Assembly (NCBI GenBank): GCA_022843345.1
Contig: JALHNW010000067.1
Location: 1 to 8,015, forward strand
Source of the DNA: Rubritepida sp.
GTDB taxonomy: Bacteria; Pseudomonadota; Alphaproteobacteria; Acetobacterales; Acetobacteraceae
Length of the DNA stretch: 8,015 bases
Direction of reading: 5' to 3'
The translations under genes were made by a program, and so were the position numbers. The notes under the pieces are model-generated. The model saw only the letters and a list, made by a program, of their open reading frames with translations. It did no database searches and had not been told where the DNA came from. Positions 1-6,029 of the stretch are shown one piece after another (positions within the stretch are counted from its first letter, which is position 1; the number at the start of each line of letters is the position of its first letter).

Positions 1-842
1 TCCTTCGCCGCGCGCGCCGTCAGCGGCACCTGGTCCGGGTGGCGCAGCAGGAAGGCGAGCTGCGCGGCGCTCGCCGGGCGCTTGTGCGGCTCCACCTCCA
101 GGCACCAGAGGATCAGCTCGTTCAGCCAGGGCGGCGTGTCCGGGCGCAGCTGGCGCGGCGGCGCCGGGTCCCACCACAGGCGGCGCATGAGGCCCTTCAG
201 CCGCTGCGGGTCGCCGAAGGGGCGCTTGCCGGTGGCGAAGAAGCTCAGCAGGGAGCCCAGCGCGAACAGGTCGCTCGCCGGGTCGCCGCGCACGCCCACC
301 ACCTGCTCGGGCGCCATGTAGGGGGCGGTGCCGTAGGGCAGGCGGAACTCCTCCTCCATGAGGTCGGGCAGCAGGGCGTGGTGCGACAGGCCGAAATCCA
401 CCAGCACCGCGGCACCCTCGCGCAGGAGGATGTTGGAGGGCTTCACGTCCAGGTGCACGCAGCCCTGGCGGTGCAGCGCGTCCAGCGCGTCGGCCACCGC
501 CGCGCCGATGCGCGCCACCTCCCCGAAGGGCAGCGGCAGCGTCTCCAGCAGGGGCAGCAAGGAGGGCGCGGCGATGCGCTCCATCGCGATCCAGGGCATC
601 GGCTCGTGCCCCGTGCCCAGGCAGCGCGGGACGTGCGGGCCGGACAGGCGCGGCAGGATCATGCGCTCCATCTCGAAGCCCACGATGGCGGCCGGGTCCT
701 CGCCCTCCGCCAGCTTCGGCAGCTTCACCAGGATGGGCACGTCGTGGTCCGGGTGGGTGGCGGCCCACAGCACGGCCATGCCGCCGCGATGCACCACCTC
801 GCCCAGGGTGAAGCCGCCGAGGACGTCGCCGGGCTGGGCCAT
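1..842 (-). CDS. Serine/threonine protein kinase (Hanks type), C-terminus cut by window edge
   Basis: This cytosolic eukaryotic-type protein kinase should transfer the ATP gamma-phosphate to Ser/Thr of target proteins. I translated 280 residues from the ATG at 842; the reading frame is open to the left edge. Visible kinase landmarks are a glycine-rich loop ending RGGMAVLW (residues 19-26), the ATP-anchoring Lys in ILVK (K40), likely helix-C glutamates E57/E59, the catalytic loop HLDVKPSN (130-137, D132 and N137), the Mg-binding DFG (149-151), the APE motif (177-179) and the subdomain IX Asp in SDLFALG (D191). The kinase lobe is nearly complete by residue 276. The catalytic Asp is preceded by Leu instead of Arg, so this is a non-RD kinase. 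No membrane segment appears in the visible part. The start lies 2 bp after the stop of the metallophosphoesterase, so the two are almost certainly co-transcribed. The target is unknown. Confidence 0.93.
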   Translation of the reverse strand, partial: MAQPGDVLGGFTLGEVVHRGGMAVLWAATHPDHDVPILVKLPKLAEGEDPAAIVGFEMERMILPRLSGPHVPRCLGTGHEPMPWIAMERIAAPSLLPLLETLPLPFGEVARIGAAVADALDALHRQGCVHLDVKPSNILLREGAAVLVDFGLSHHALLPDLMEEEFRLPYGTAPYMAPEQVVGVRGDPASDLFALGSLLSFFATGKRPFGDPQRLKGLMRRLWWDPAPPRQLRPDTPPWLNELILWCLEVEPHKRPASAAQLAFLLRHPDQVPLTARAAK

Positions 843-844
843 CG

Positions 845-1576
845 TCAGGCCCCCGTCGCCAGGCGGTCGGCCAGGCTGTCCGGCAGCCCCGCCGCGCGGA
901 TCTTCGCCTGGGCCGCCGCCACGTCGTAGGGCACGCGCATCCAGGCGCATTCGCTGCGCGCGGTGTCCAGCAGGCCGTAGCAGGCGGCCGGGTTGCCGTC
1001 CCGCGGCTGCCCCACCGCGCCCATGACGGCCAGCCATCGCCACGGCTCCATCATCGGCATCGGCGTGCCGGCGGGCGGGCGGTGCGTGGCCAGCTTGTCG
1101 GTGGGGGTGACGCCGCACAGCAGCGGCATGTGGGTGTGCCCGCAGAAGGTCAGCCGCGCCGTGGTGGCGGCGAGCGAGGCGCGCGCCGCCGCCGCGTCCT
1201 CCACGTAGTGCCAGGCGGCGGGGTCGGAGGCGTCGGCGTGGACGTAGAGGCGATCCTCCTCGTCCAGCGCCAGGGGCAGCCTGTCCAGCCAGGCCTTGTC
1301 CTCGGCCGAAAGCCGCGCCTGCGTCCATTGCATGGCGACTGCCGCGCGCCCGCTGAAGCCCTCGGGGCCGTGGGTGGCGGCGTGGTCGTGGTTGCCCTGC
1401 ACGCAGGGCGCGCCGAGGTCGCGGGCGCGCGCCACGACCGCGCCGGGGTCGGCGCCGTAGCCCACCAGGTCGCCCAGCAGGATCACGCGCTGCGCGCCCT
1501 GCGCGGCGGCGTGCGTGAGGCAGGCCTCGAAGGCCTCCAGGTTGGCGTGGATGTCGGCCAGCAAGGCAAGTTTCAT
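845..1576 (-). CDS. Calcineurin-like metallophosphoesterase family protein
   Basis: A 243-residue cytosolic phosphoesterase of the calcineurin-like/YfcE-MJ0936 superfamily, using two metal ions to hydrolyse phosphomono- or diesters. All metal-binding blocks are visible: DIH at residues 8-10, GDLVGYG at 35-41, GNHDH at 61-65, the VHAD histidine at H113, and GHTHMP at 146-151. No signal peptide or membrane segment is seen. I chose the ATG at 1576 because the protein then begins directly with the first beta strand (MKLALLADIHAN), as is usual in the family, and GGGGGA lies 4 nt upstream. An in-frame ATG at 1624 would add 16 Arg/Ala-rich residues with no family resemblance. The kinase gene follows 2 bp downstream, so it could be a cognate phosphatase, but this fold also includes nucleotide and cyclic-nucleotide hydrolases. 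The substrate is not determined. Confidence 0.92.
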   Translation of the reverse strand: MKLALLADIHANLEAFEACLTHAAAQGAQRVILLGDLVGYGADPGAVVARARDLGAPCVQGNHDHAATHGPEGFSGRAAVAMQWTQARLSAEDKAWLDRLPLALDEEDRLYVHADASDPAAWHYVEDAAAARASLAATTARLTFCGHTHMPLLCGVTPTDKLATHRPPAGTPMPMMEPWRWLAVMGAVGQPRDGNPAACYGLLDTARSECAWMRVPYDVAAAQAKIRAAGLPDSLADRLATGA

Positions 1577-1580
1577 GGCG

Positions 1581-1586
1581 TCCCCC
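1581..1586 (-). promoter_or_regulatory. Ribosome binding site of the metallophosphoesterase
   Basis: GGGGGA on the minus strand lies 4 nt before the ATG at 1576. It is the purine-rich tract that favours this start over the upstream in-frame ATG at 1624. Confidence 0.5.
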
Positions 1587-1670
1587 GTTCCGGCGATGGA
1601 AGCACGGCGACGGCATCCGCGCATTGCGGCGGCGCAAGCCGGTGCCGCGTGCTGAGGATGCGCCCGCGTC

Positions 1671-1780
1671 GCTTGCGCCTTCGCTGGCGCAAGCGCCAGC
1701 TACGGGCGCGCCGGCACCCTTCAGGGTGCCGAAGCCAAGCGGCCGGATGGCCGCGCCCGGCGTAGCCAGCGCCGAAGGCG
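1671..1780. repeat. Complex imperfect palindrome with nested hairpins in intergenic region
   Basis: Within the 254-bp gene-free stretch 1577-1830, several inverted repeats are nested around a centre near 1722. The innermost is GGCACCCT/AGGGTGCC (1713-1720 and 1723-1730, 2-nt loop). Around it pair GGGCGCG (1704-1710) with CGCGCCC (1752-1758), GCTAC (1699-1703) with GTAGC (1762-1766), and CGCCTTCG (1676-1683) with CGAAGGCG (1773-1780). Side hairpins are GCTTGCGCC/GGCGCAAGC (1671-1679 and 1686-1694) and GCGGCC/GGCCGC (1739-1744 and 1749-1754); these compete with parts of the larger stem. The 9-mer GGCGCAAGC occurs a third time at 1631-1639. The element could be a REP-like or MITE-like repeat, or a structured leader of the downstream phosphoesterase-kinase unit. 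The copy number cannot be judged from one window. Confidence 0.6.
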
Positions 1781-1797
1781 ATGGCGATGAGGGCACG

Positions 1798-1836
1798 AAA
1801 ACAACAAGCGTGACGGCCGCGCAGCGGCCGTTACGC
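1798..1836 (-). terminator. Intrinsic terminator of the TPP enzyme-dehydrogenase unit, stem includes the stop codon
   Basis: On the minus strand, 13-nt arms (1824-1836 and 1808-1820) pair except at one A-C position around a 3-nt loop (1821-1823). They are followed immediately by the T-rich run TTGTTGTTTT (1807-1798). This is the standard layout of a Rho-independent terminator. The TAA stop of the dehydrogenase (1833-1831) lies inside the 5' arm, and the stem begins at the last sense codon. Confidence 0.8.
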
Positions 1837-2805
1837 GTTGCGGCGCAGCACCTCGGGATTCACCACGTTGTCCAGGTCCAGCTGGCCGCTGAAATGCGCG
1901 ATCACCGATCCCACGGCCGAGAGCCCCATCCGCCGCATCCCCTGCACCGTGCCGGCGGCGCTGTGCGGCGTCATCAGCACGTTGGGGATGCCGAACAGCG
2001 CGTTGGGCGCGCTCACCGGCTCCACCTCGAACACGTCCAGCCCCGCCCCGGCGACGTGGCCCGAGCGCAGGGCGGCGGCCAGCGCCTCCTCCCGCACCAA
2101 GGTGCCGCGCGCGGTGTTCACGAAATGCGCGCCCGGCTTCATGGCGGCCAGGAAACCCGCATCCACCATGCCCCGGTTCTGCGCGTTGGACGGGCAGTGC
2201 ATCGTCACCCAATCCGCCTGCGCCAGCCCTTCCACGAGGGTCTTGGCGTGGCGGAAGCCCGCGCCCTTCACCGTGTTCATCGGCACGTTGGGGTCGAACA
2301 CCAGCACGTCCATCCCGAAGGCGTGGCACAGCCGCGCCACGCGCCCGCCGATGCGCCCGAATCCCACCACCAGCACCGTCATCCCTGACAGGTCCCAGGC
2401 GGTGGGCGCGTCCGTCGTGCTCCACTTGAAGGCGCGGGTGTTGGCGTCGAAGCGGTGCACCTGTTTGGCGAGGGTGAGCATCAGCATCAGCGCGTGCTCG
2501 GCCACGCTCAGCGCGTTGGCGTCGGCGGTGACGGTCAGCGGGATGCCGCGCGCGGTCAGCGTGGGCACGTCCACCTGGTCATAGCCCACGCCGTGGCGGG
2601 CCACGACGGCGAGCTTGTCCGAATAGGCCAGGAACTCGGCGTTGATCGGCGTGGCGCGCACGATCACCGCCTCGGCGCGCGTCATGGCGTCGCGCAGCTC
2701 CTCGCCATGCGGGTTCTTCACCACCTCGACGGTGAAGCCCGGCTCGGCGCGCAGCCGCGCCTCCGCATCCGGGTGCAGGTTCCGCAGCAGGGCGACGTGG
2801 GGCAT
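1831..2805 (-). CDS. D-isomer-specific 2-hydroxyacid dehydrogenase (NAD-dependent)
   Basis: A 324-residue cytosolic oxidoreductase interconverting a 2-oxoacid and a D-2-hydroxyacid. The family includes phosphoglycerate dehydrogenase, hydroxypyruvate/glyoxylate reductase and D-lactate dehydrogenase. The central Rossmann domain has GFGRIG (residues 148-153) with an Asp at the end of the next strand (VFDPN, D171), which favours NAD over NADP. The family catalytic triad is visible as R233 in NTARG, E262 in FEVEP and H281 in TPHSAAGT. The length is normal for short members without an ACT domain. The ATG at 2805 is preceded by GAGGAAA at 2811-2817, which overlaps the stop of the upstream TPP-binding subunit; the intergenic gap is 10 bp. 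It is the last gene of its operon, before a strong terminator. The substrate is unknown. The neighbouring 2-oxoacid decarboxylase-like subunits suggest it makes or consumes the same oxoacid. Confidence 0.95.
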   Translation of the reverse strand: MPHVALLRNLHPDAEARLRAEPGFTVEVVKNPHGEELRDAMTRAEAVIVRATPINAEFLAYSDKLAVVARHGVGYDQVDVPTLTARGIPLTVTADANALSVAEHALMLMLTLAKQVHRFDANTRAFKWSTTDAPTAWDLSGMTVLVVGFGRIGGRVARLCHAFGMDVLVFDPNVPMNTVKGAGFRHAKTLVEGLAQADWVTMHCPSNAQNRGMVDAGFLAAMKPGAHFVNTARGTLVREEALAAALRSGHVAGAGLDVFEVEPVSAPNALFGIPNVLMTPHSAAGTVQGMRRMGLSAVGSVIAHFSGQLDLDNVVNPEVLRRNA

Positions 2806-2815
2806 GGGTGTTTCC

Positions 2816-3397
2816 TCAGGCGGTATGGGCCGATGGGCCGAGCAGGTGTTCGCGCATCCGCGCCTGCAGCAGCGCGCCCTCGCGCGGGGGCAGCACCAGC
2901 GGCTTCGGCGCGGGGTCTATCTTGGCCAGCGCGAACAACGGCCCTTGCATCGCCAGCGCCTCGGCGCGCAGCGCGCGCACGTCGTCCAGCGAGGCGATGC
3001 GCCGCGTGCGCGAGATGCCCGCGCCCTGGGCCATCACCAGCAGGTCGGTGCCGTGGCGGGTGGCGGTGGCCTGCATCCCCGTCTCGCCATAATGTTCGTT
3101 GTCCAGCACCAGCACGGCGAGGTTGCGCGGCGCCTGGTGCGCGATGGTGGCGAGGCTGCCCACCGCCATCAGCATCTCGCCATCGCCCGCGATCACCAGC
3201 ACCGGCACCTCCGGCTGCGCCAGCGCCAGCCCGAGGCCGATCATCGCCGCACCCCCCATGCCGCCCCACAGCGGCAGGTTCTGCGGCCCGTCGCCGATCG
3301 CCGTGATGTCCCACGCCGCCGCCCCCAGCGAGGCGACGCACAGCATCGGCCCACGGTCGCGCAGCACCTCCGCGCAGATCTCCCGCCGGTCCAGCAT
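2816..3397 (-). CDS. TPP-dependent enzyme, cofactor-binding (beta) subunit, sulfopyruvate/phosphonopyruvate decarboxylase-like
   Basis: A 193-residue protein corresponding to the PP (C-terminal) domain of thiamine-diphosphate enzymes. The TPP/Mg signature begins with GDG at residues 71-73 and ends at N100, in a DNEHYGETG context (99-107). GGMGGAAMIGLGLALA at 45-60 is the usual helix before it. Short two-subunit TPP enzymes of this form include sulfopyruvate decarboxylase (ComE) and related phosphonopyruvate decarboxylases. It should pair with the Pyr-domain protein encoded 1 bp upstream, the active sites forming at the interface. After about residue 165 the C-terminus is a Pro/Ala/Arg-rich tail. 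The coding sequence begins MLDRREIC, typical for these beta subunits. Substrate specificity cannot be read from the motifs, and a carboligase or another 2-oxoacid decarboxylase remains possible. Confidence 0.88.
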   Translation of the reverse strand: MLDRREICAEVLRDRGPMLCVASLGAAAWDITAIGDGPQNLPLWGGMGGAAMIGLGLALAQPEVPVLVIAGDGEMLMAVGSLATIAHQAPRNLAVLVLDNEHYGETGMQATATRHGTDLLVMAQGAGISRTRRIASLDDVRALRAEALAMQGPLFALAKIDPAPKPLVLPPREGALLQARMREHLLGPSAHTA

Positions 3398-3398
3398 G

Positions 3399-3938
3399 TC
3401 AGTCGTCCTTCCCGAAGGTCTTGGCGCCCAGCACCCGCTGGCCGATCAGGGTGGCGGCGGGGCGGAAGGTGTTGAAGGCGAGCTTCAGCGTGGCCTCGGC
3501 GGTCGGGATCACGTCCTCCGCGCGGTCGGCGCGATGGACGATCGTGCCCATCGCCTCCAGCACCGCCTGCGTCGCCTGGCCCATCGGCACCTGGGCCGGG
3601 TTGAACTCGCCGAAATCGCCGCGCATCGTCACGATCATCGGCATCGGGCAGCGATGGATGGCCGACAGCGACAGCATGTTGATGCAGTTGCCCACGCCGG
3701 AGGACTGCATCAGCAGCACCGCCTTCTGCCCGCCCAGCCAGGCGCCCTGCATCAGGGCCACGCCCTCCTCCTCGGTGGTCACCGTCACCACGCGCAGGTC
3801 GTTGTCGGCCTCGCAGCGGCGGATCAGGCGCGCGTGCCCGGCATCGGGCACCAATGCCACCTGGCGGATGCCGTGCCGCTTCAGCAGGTCATAGAGATCA
3901 TCCGGCCACGTGGCCTGCGCGTTCGGCGCCGATTCCAT
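3399..3938 (-). CDS. TPP-dependent enzyme, pyrimidine-binding (alpha) subunit, sulfopyruvate/phosphonopyruvate decarboxylase-like
   Basis: A 179-residue protein matching the Pyr (N-terminal) domain of TPP enzymes. The sequence TTEEEGVALMQGAWLGG (54-70) carries the conserved glutamate that activates the cofactor aminopyrimidine; by spacing to the following Gly it is most likely E56. QSSGVGNCINMLS (78-90) is the next conserved block, and MRGDFGE (105-111) resembles the equivalent loop in ComD-type subunits. With the PP-domain subunit encoded 1 bp downstream it makes a split enzyme. I chose the ATG at 3938 because of GGGGGAAGG 5 nt upstream and because the first recognisable helix (DDLYDLLKRHGI) starts shortly after. 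An in-frame ATG at 4004 would add 22 uncharacteristic residues and run across the eutB start. It is the first gene of a three-gene operon diverging from eutBC. Confidence 0.87.
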   Translation of the reverse strand: MESAPNAQATWPDDLYDLLKRHGIRQVALVPDAGHARLIRRCEADNDLRVVTVTTEEEGVALMQGAWLGGQKAVLLMQSSGVGNCINMLSLSAIHRCPMPMIVTMRGDFGEFNPAQVPMGQATQAVLEAMGTIVHRADRAEDVIPTAEATLKLAFNTFRPAATLIGQRVLGAKTFGKDD

Positions 3939-4002
3939 CTGGACCTTCCCCCGGTTCCGCGCGCAGCTTTCCCCCATCGCGCGCATCTGGCAAGGCAGGG
4001 GC
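3939..4002. promoter_or_regulatory. Short divergent intergenic region between TPP-enzyme operon and eutBC
   Basis: Only 64 bp separate the two opposing start codons, so both promoters must lie here or reach into the coding regions. The stretch holds the ribosome binding site GGGGGAAGG for the minus-strand alpha subunit (3944-3952) and AAGG (3992-3995), 7 nt before eutB. I find no convincing -35/-10 pair and no room for a cobalamin riboswitch. Two GCGCGC hexamers flank the middle but form no specific operator-like palindrome. Confidence 0.45.
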
Positions 4003-5355
4003 ATGGCGTTCCGTCACACCATCCGCGGCACCACGCACGTCTTCGCGGACCTGCGCGACCTGCTGGCCAAGGCCACGCCCCTGCGCTCGGGCGACGTGCT
4101 GGCCGGCGTCGCCGCGGAGTCCGCGCAGCAGCGCGTGGCGGCGCAGCGCGCGCTGGCCGACCTGCCGCTGCGCCACTTCCTGCACGAGGCCGTGATCCCG
4201 GCGGAACAGGATGACGTGACGCGCCTCATCCTCGCCCAGCACGACGAGGCGGGTTTCGCGCCCGTGTCCTCCCTGACGGTGGGCGCGCTGCGCGACTGGC
4301 TGCTGGCCGCCACGCCCGCGCAGGTGACGGCGCTCGCCCGCGGCCTCACGCCCGAGATGGCGGCGGCGGTGACGAAGATCAGCCGCGTGGGCGACCTCGT
4401 CGCCATCGCGCGCAAATGCCGGGTGACGACGCGCTTCCGCTCCACGCTGGGCGGCACGGATACGCTCGCCATCCGCCTGCAACCCAACCACCCGACGGAC
4501 GACCCGCGCGGCGTCGCCGCCGCCATCCTGGACGGGCTGCTGCTGGGCGCGGGCGACGCCTGCATCGGGATCAACCCGGCCACCGACAACCTCGACGCCG
4601 TGCGCCGCCTGCTGGACCTGCTGCACGCGGTCATCACGCGCCACGACATCCCCACCCAGGGCTGCGTGCTGTGCCACGTCACCACCTCGCTGCTGGCGAT
4701 GGAGGCCGGCGCCCCGGTGGACCTGGTGTTCCAGAGCATCGGCGGCACGCAGCGCACGAACGACTCCTTCGGCGTGTCGCTTGCCCTGCTGGGGGAGGCG
4801 CACGACGCCGCCCGCGCGCGCCACCCCGGCGCGCAGGTGATGTATTTCGAGACGGGCCAGGGCAGCGCCCTGTCCGCCGACGCGCACCACGGCGTGGACC
4901 AGCAGACGATCGAGGCGCGCGCCTATGCCGTGGCCCGCGCCTTCGACCCGCTGCTGGTGAACAGCGTCGTCGGCTTCATCGGCCCCGAATACCTGTTCGA
5001 CGGCAAGCAGATCCTCCGCGCCGGGCTGGAGGATCATTGCTGCGGCAAGCTGCTGGGCCTGCCGATGGGCGTGGACATCTGCCACACCAACCACGCGGAG
5101 GCCGACCCGGACGACATGGACGCGCTGCTGCTGGCGCTGGCCGCCGCGGGCGTCACCTACATCATGGGCGTGCCGGGCGGCGACGACGTGATGCTGGCCT
5201 ACCAGAGCACCTCCTTCCATGACGGCCTGGCCGCGCGCCGCCTGTTCGGCCGCGCGCCCGCGCCGGAATTCGCGGCGTGGCTGGCGCGGGTGGGCATCGG
5301 GGACGGCGCGCGCATCCCGGCGGCCCTTTCGCCCGCGCTGCTGGGCCTGTCCTGA
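4003..5355 (+). CDS. eutB: Ethanolamine ammonia-lyase large (alpha) subunit EutB
   Basis: The large subunit of adenosylcobalamin-dependent ethanolamine ammonia-lyase, which splits ethanolamine into acetaldehyde and ammonia through a radical in a TIM barrel. At 450 residues it matches the usual length of about 450. Recognisable blocks are LRSGDVLAGVAAES (27-40), RLQPN (158-162), GINPATDN (189-196), IPTQGCVLCHVTT (216-228), YFETGQGSALSA (281-292), VVGFIGPEYL (322-331), AGLEDH (340-345) and TNHAEAD (362-368). Aligned with the enterobacterial enzyme, the substrate-contacting residues R160, Q162, N193, E287 and D362 correspond to R158, Q160, N191, E283 and D358, so it should be active. The start at 4003 has AAGG 7 nt upstream and gives the family N-terminus. 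The stop overlaps the eutC start by one base. No eutA or microcompartment genes are nearby; the protein has no visible encapsulation sequence. Confidence 0.98.
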   Translation: MAFRHTIRGTTHVFADLRDLLAKATPLRSGDVLAGVAAESAQQRVAAQRALADLPLRHFLHEAVIPAEQDDVTRLILAQHDEAGFAPVSSLTVGALRDWLLAATPAQVTALARGLTPEMAAAVTKISRVGDLVAIARKCRVTTRFRSTLGGTDTLAIRLQPNHPTDDPRGVAAAILDGLLLGAGDACIGINPATDNLDAVRRLLDLLHAVITRHDIPTQGCVLCHVTTSLLAMEAGAPVDLVFQSIGGTQRTNDSFGVSLALLGEAHDAARARHPGAQVMYFETGQGSALSADAHHGVDQQTIEARAYAVARAFDPLLVNSVVGFIGPEYLFDGKQILRAGLEDHCCGKLLGLPMGVDICHTNHAEADPDDMDALLLALAAAGVTYIMGVPGGDDVMLAYQSTSFHDGLAARRLFGRAPAPEFAAWLARVGIGDGARIPAALSPALLGLS

Positions 5356-6029
5356 TGCTGCCCGCGCATCTGCGCCGCTTCACCGATGCGCGCGTCGCAC
5401 TCGGCCGCGCGGGCGACGCGCTGCCGACATCGGCGCTGCTCGACCTCGCCGAAGCCCATGCCGCGGCGCGCGACGCGGTGTGGAGCGCGCTGGACCCCGC
5501 CCCCTTCGCCGCCCCCGTGGTGCATTCCCGCGCGGAGGACCGGCGCGAATACCTGCTGCGCCCCGACCTTGGCCGCACGCCGCGCGCGGAGGACCTGGCC
5601 CCGCTGCCGCGCACGGGTGGCATCGTGGTCGTCGTCGCCGACGGCCTCTGCGCCGCCGGCGTGCAGGCCCACGCCCCCGCGCTGCTGCGCGCCTTCGCGG
5701 CGGACTGGCCCGTGGTCGTCGCCCTCCAGGCCCGGGTGGCGATCGGCGACGCCATCGGCGCGGCGATGGGGGCCGAGGCCGTGGTGGTGCTGATCGGCGA
5801 GCGCCCGGGCCTGTCCGCGCAGGACAGCGTGGGTCTCTACCTCACCTGGGCGCCGCGCCTGGGGCGCACGGATGCCGAGCGCAACTGCATCAGCAACATC
5901 CGCCCCGGCGGGATGACGGCTTCCGACGCCGCGGCCCGGCTGCACTGGCTGCTGCGCGGGGCGCGTGCCCTGCGCGCCACCGGCGTGGCGCTGAAGGACG
6001 ACATGCCCACCGGGCCCCTGCTGCCATGA
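5355..6029 (+). CDS. eutC: Ethanolamine ammonia-lyase small (beta) subunit EutC
   Basis: The small subunit of ethanolamine ammonia-lyase, which with EutB forms the cobalamin-binding site. The C-terminal half carries the hallmark blocks: VVVLIGERPGLSAQDSVGLY from residue 143 (SAQDS at 154-158), then LTWAPRLGRTDAERNCISNI and RPGGM (163-187). At 224 residues it is clearly shorter than the 295-residue E. coli protein: it lacks most of the N-terminal extension and begins close to the core (LRRFTDARVALGRAG). The ATG at 5355 shares its A with the TGA of eutB, and no in-frame ATG between here and 5277 gives family-like sequence, so this start is well supported. Translation is probably coupled to eutB. 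The 3' end overlaps the start of arfB by 4 bp. Confidence 0.96.
   Translation: MLPAHLRRFTDARVALGRAGDALPTSALLDLAEAHAAARDAVWSALDPAPFAAPVVHSRAEDRREYLLRPDLGRTPRAEDLAPLPRTGGIVVVVADGLCAAGVQAHAPALLRAFAADWPVVVALQARVAIGDAIGAAMGAEAVVVLIGERPGLSAQDSVGLYLTWAPRLGRTDAERNCISNIRPGGMTASDAAARLHWLLRGARALRATGVALKDDMPTGPLLP

Noticed and set aside
39..929. 296-codon plus-strand open frame opposite the kinase
   Set aside because: It is the antisense shadow of a kinase whose HLDVKPSN, DFG and APE motifs are all present on the minus strand.
1624..2388. Long plus-strand open frame across the intergenic region and antisense to the dehydrogenase
   Set aside because: The product is Arg/His/Gln-rich with no recognisable domain. 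It is a GC-rich shadow of the minus-strand gene with clear catalytic motifs.
3910..4002. Extended eutB start at 3910
   Set aside because: The extra 31 residues are unlike EutB and would overlap the alpha subunit antisense. The ATG at 4003 gives the usual length and N-terminus.
3939..4002. Cobalamin riboswitch upstream of eutB
   Set aside because: The gap is only 64 bp and no B12-box-like sequence is seen, so it is too short for the aptamer.
3939..4004. In-frame upstream ATG at 4004 for the alpha TPP subunit, sharing the CATG at 4002-4005 with the eutB start
   Set aside because: The added 22 residues show no family resemblance, and the ATG at 3938 has a good GGGGGAAGG site 5 nt upstream.
3898..5220. 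440-codon minus-strand open frame antisense to eutB
   Set aside because: Low-complexity Arg/His/Val/Gln composition typical of antisense frames in high-GC DNA. EutB on the plus strand is unambiguous.
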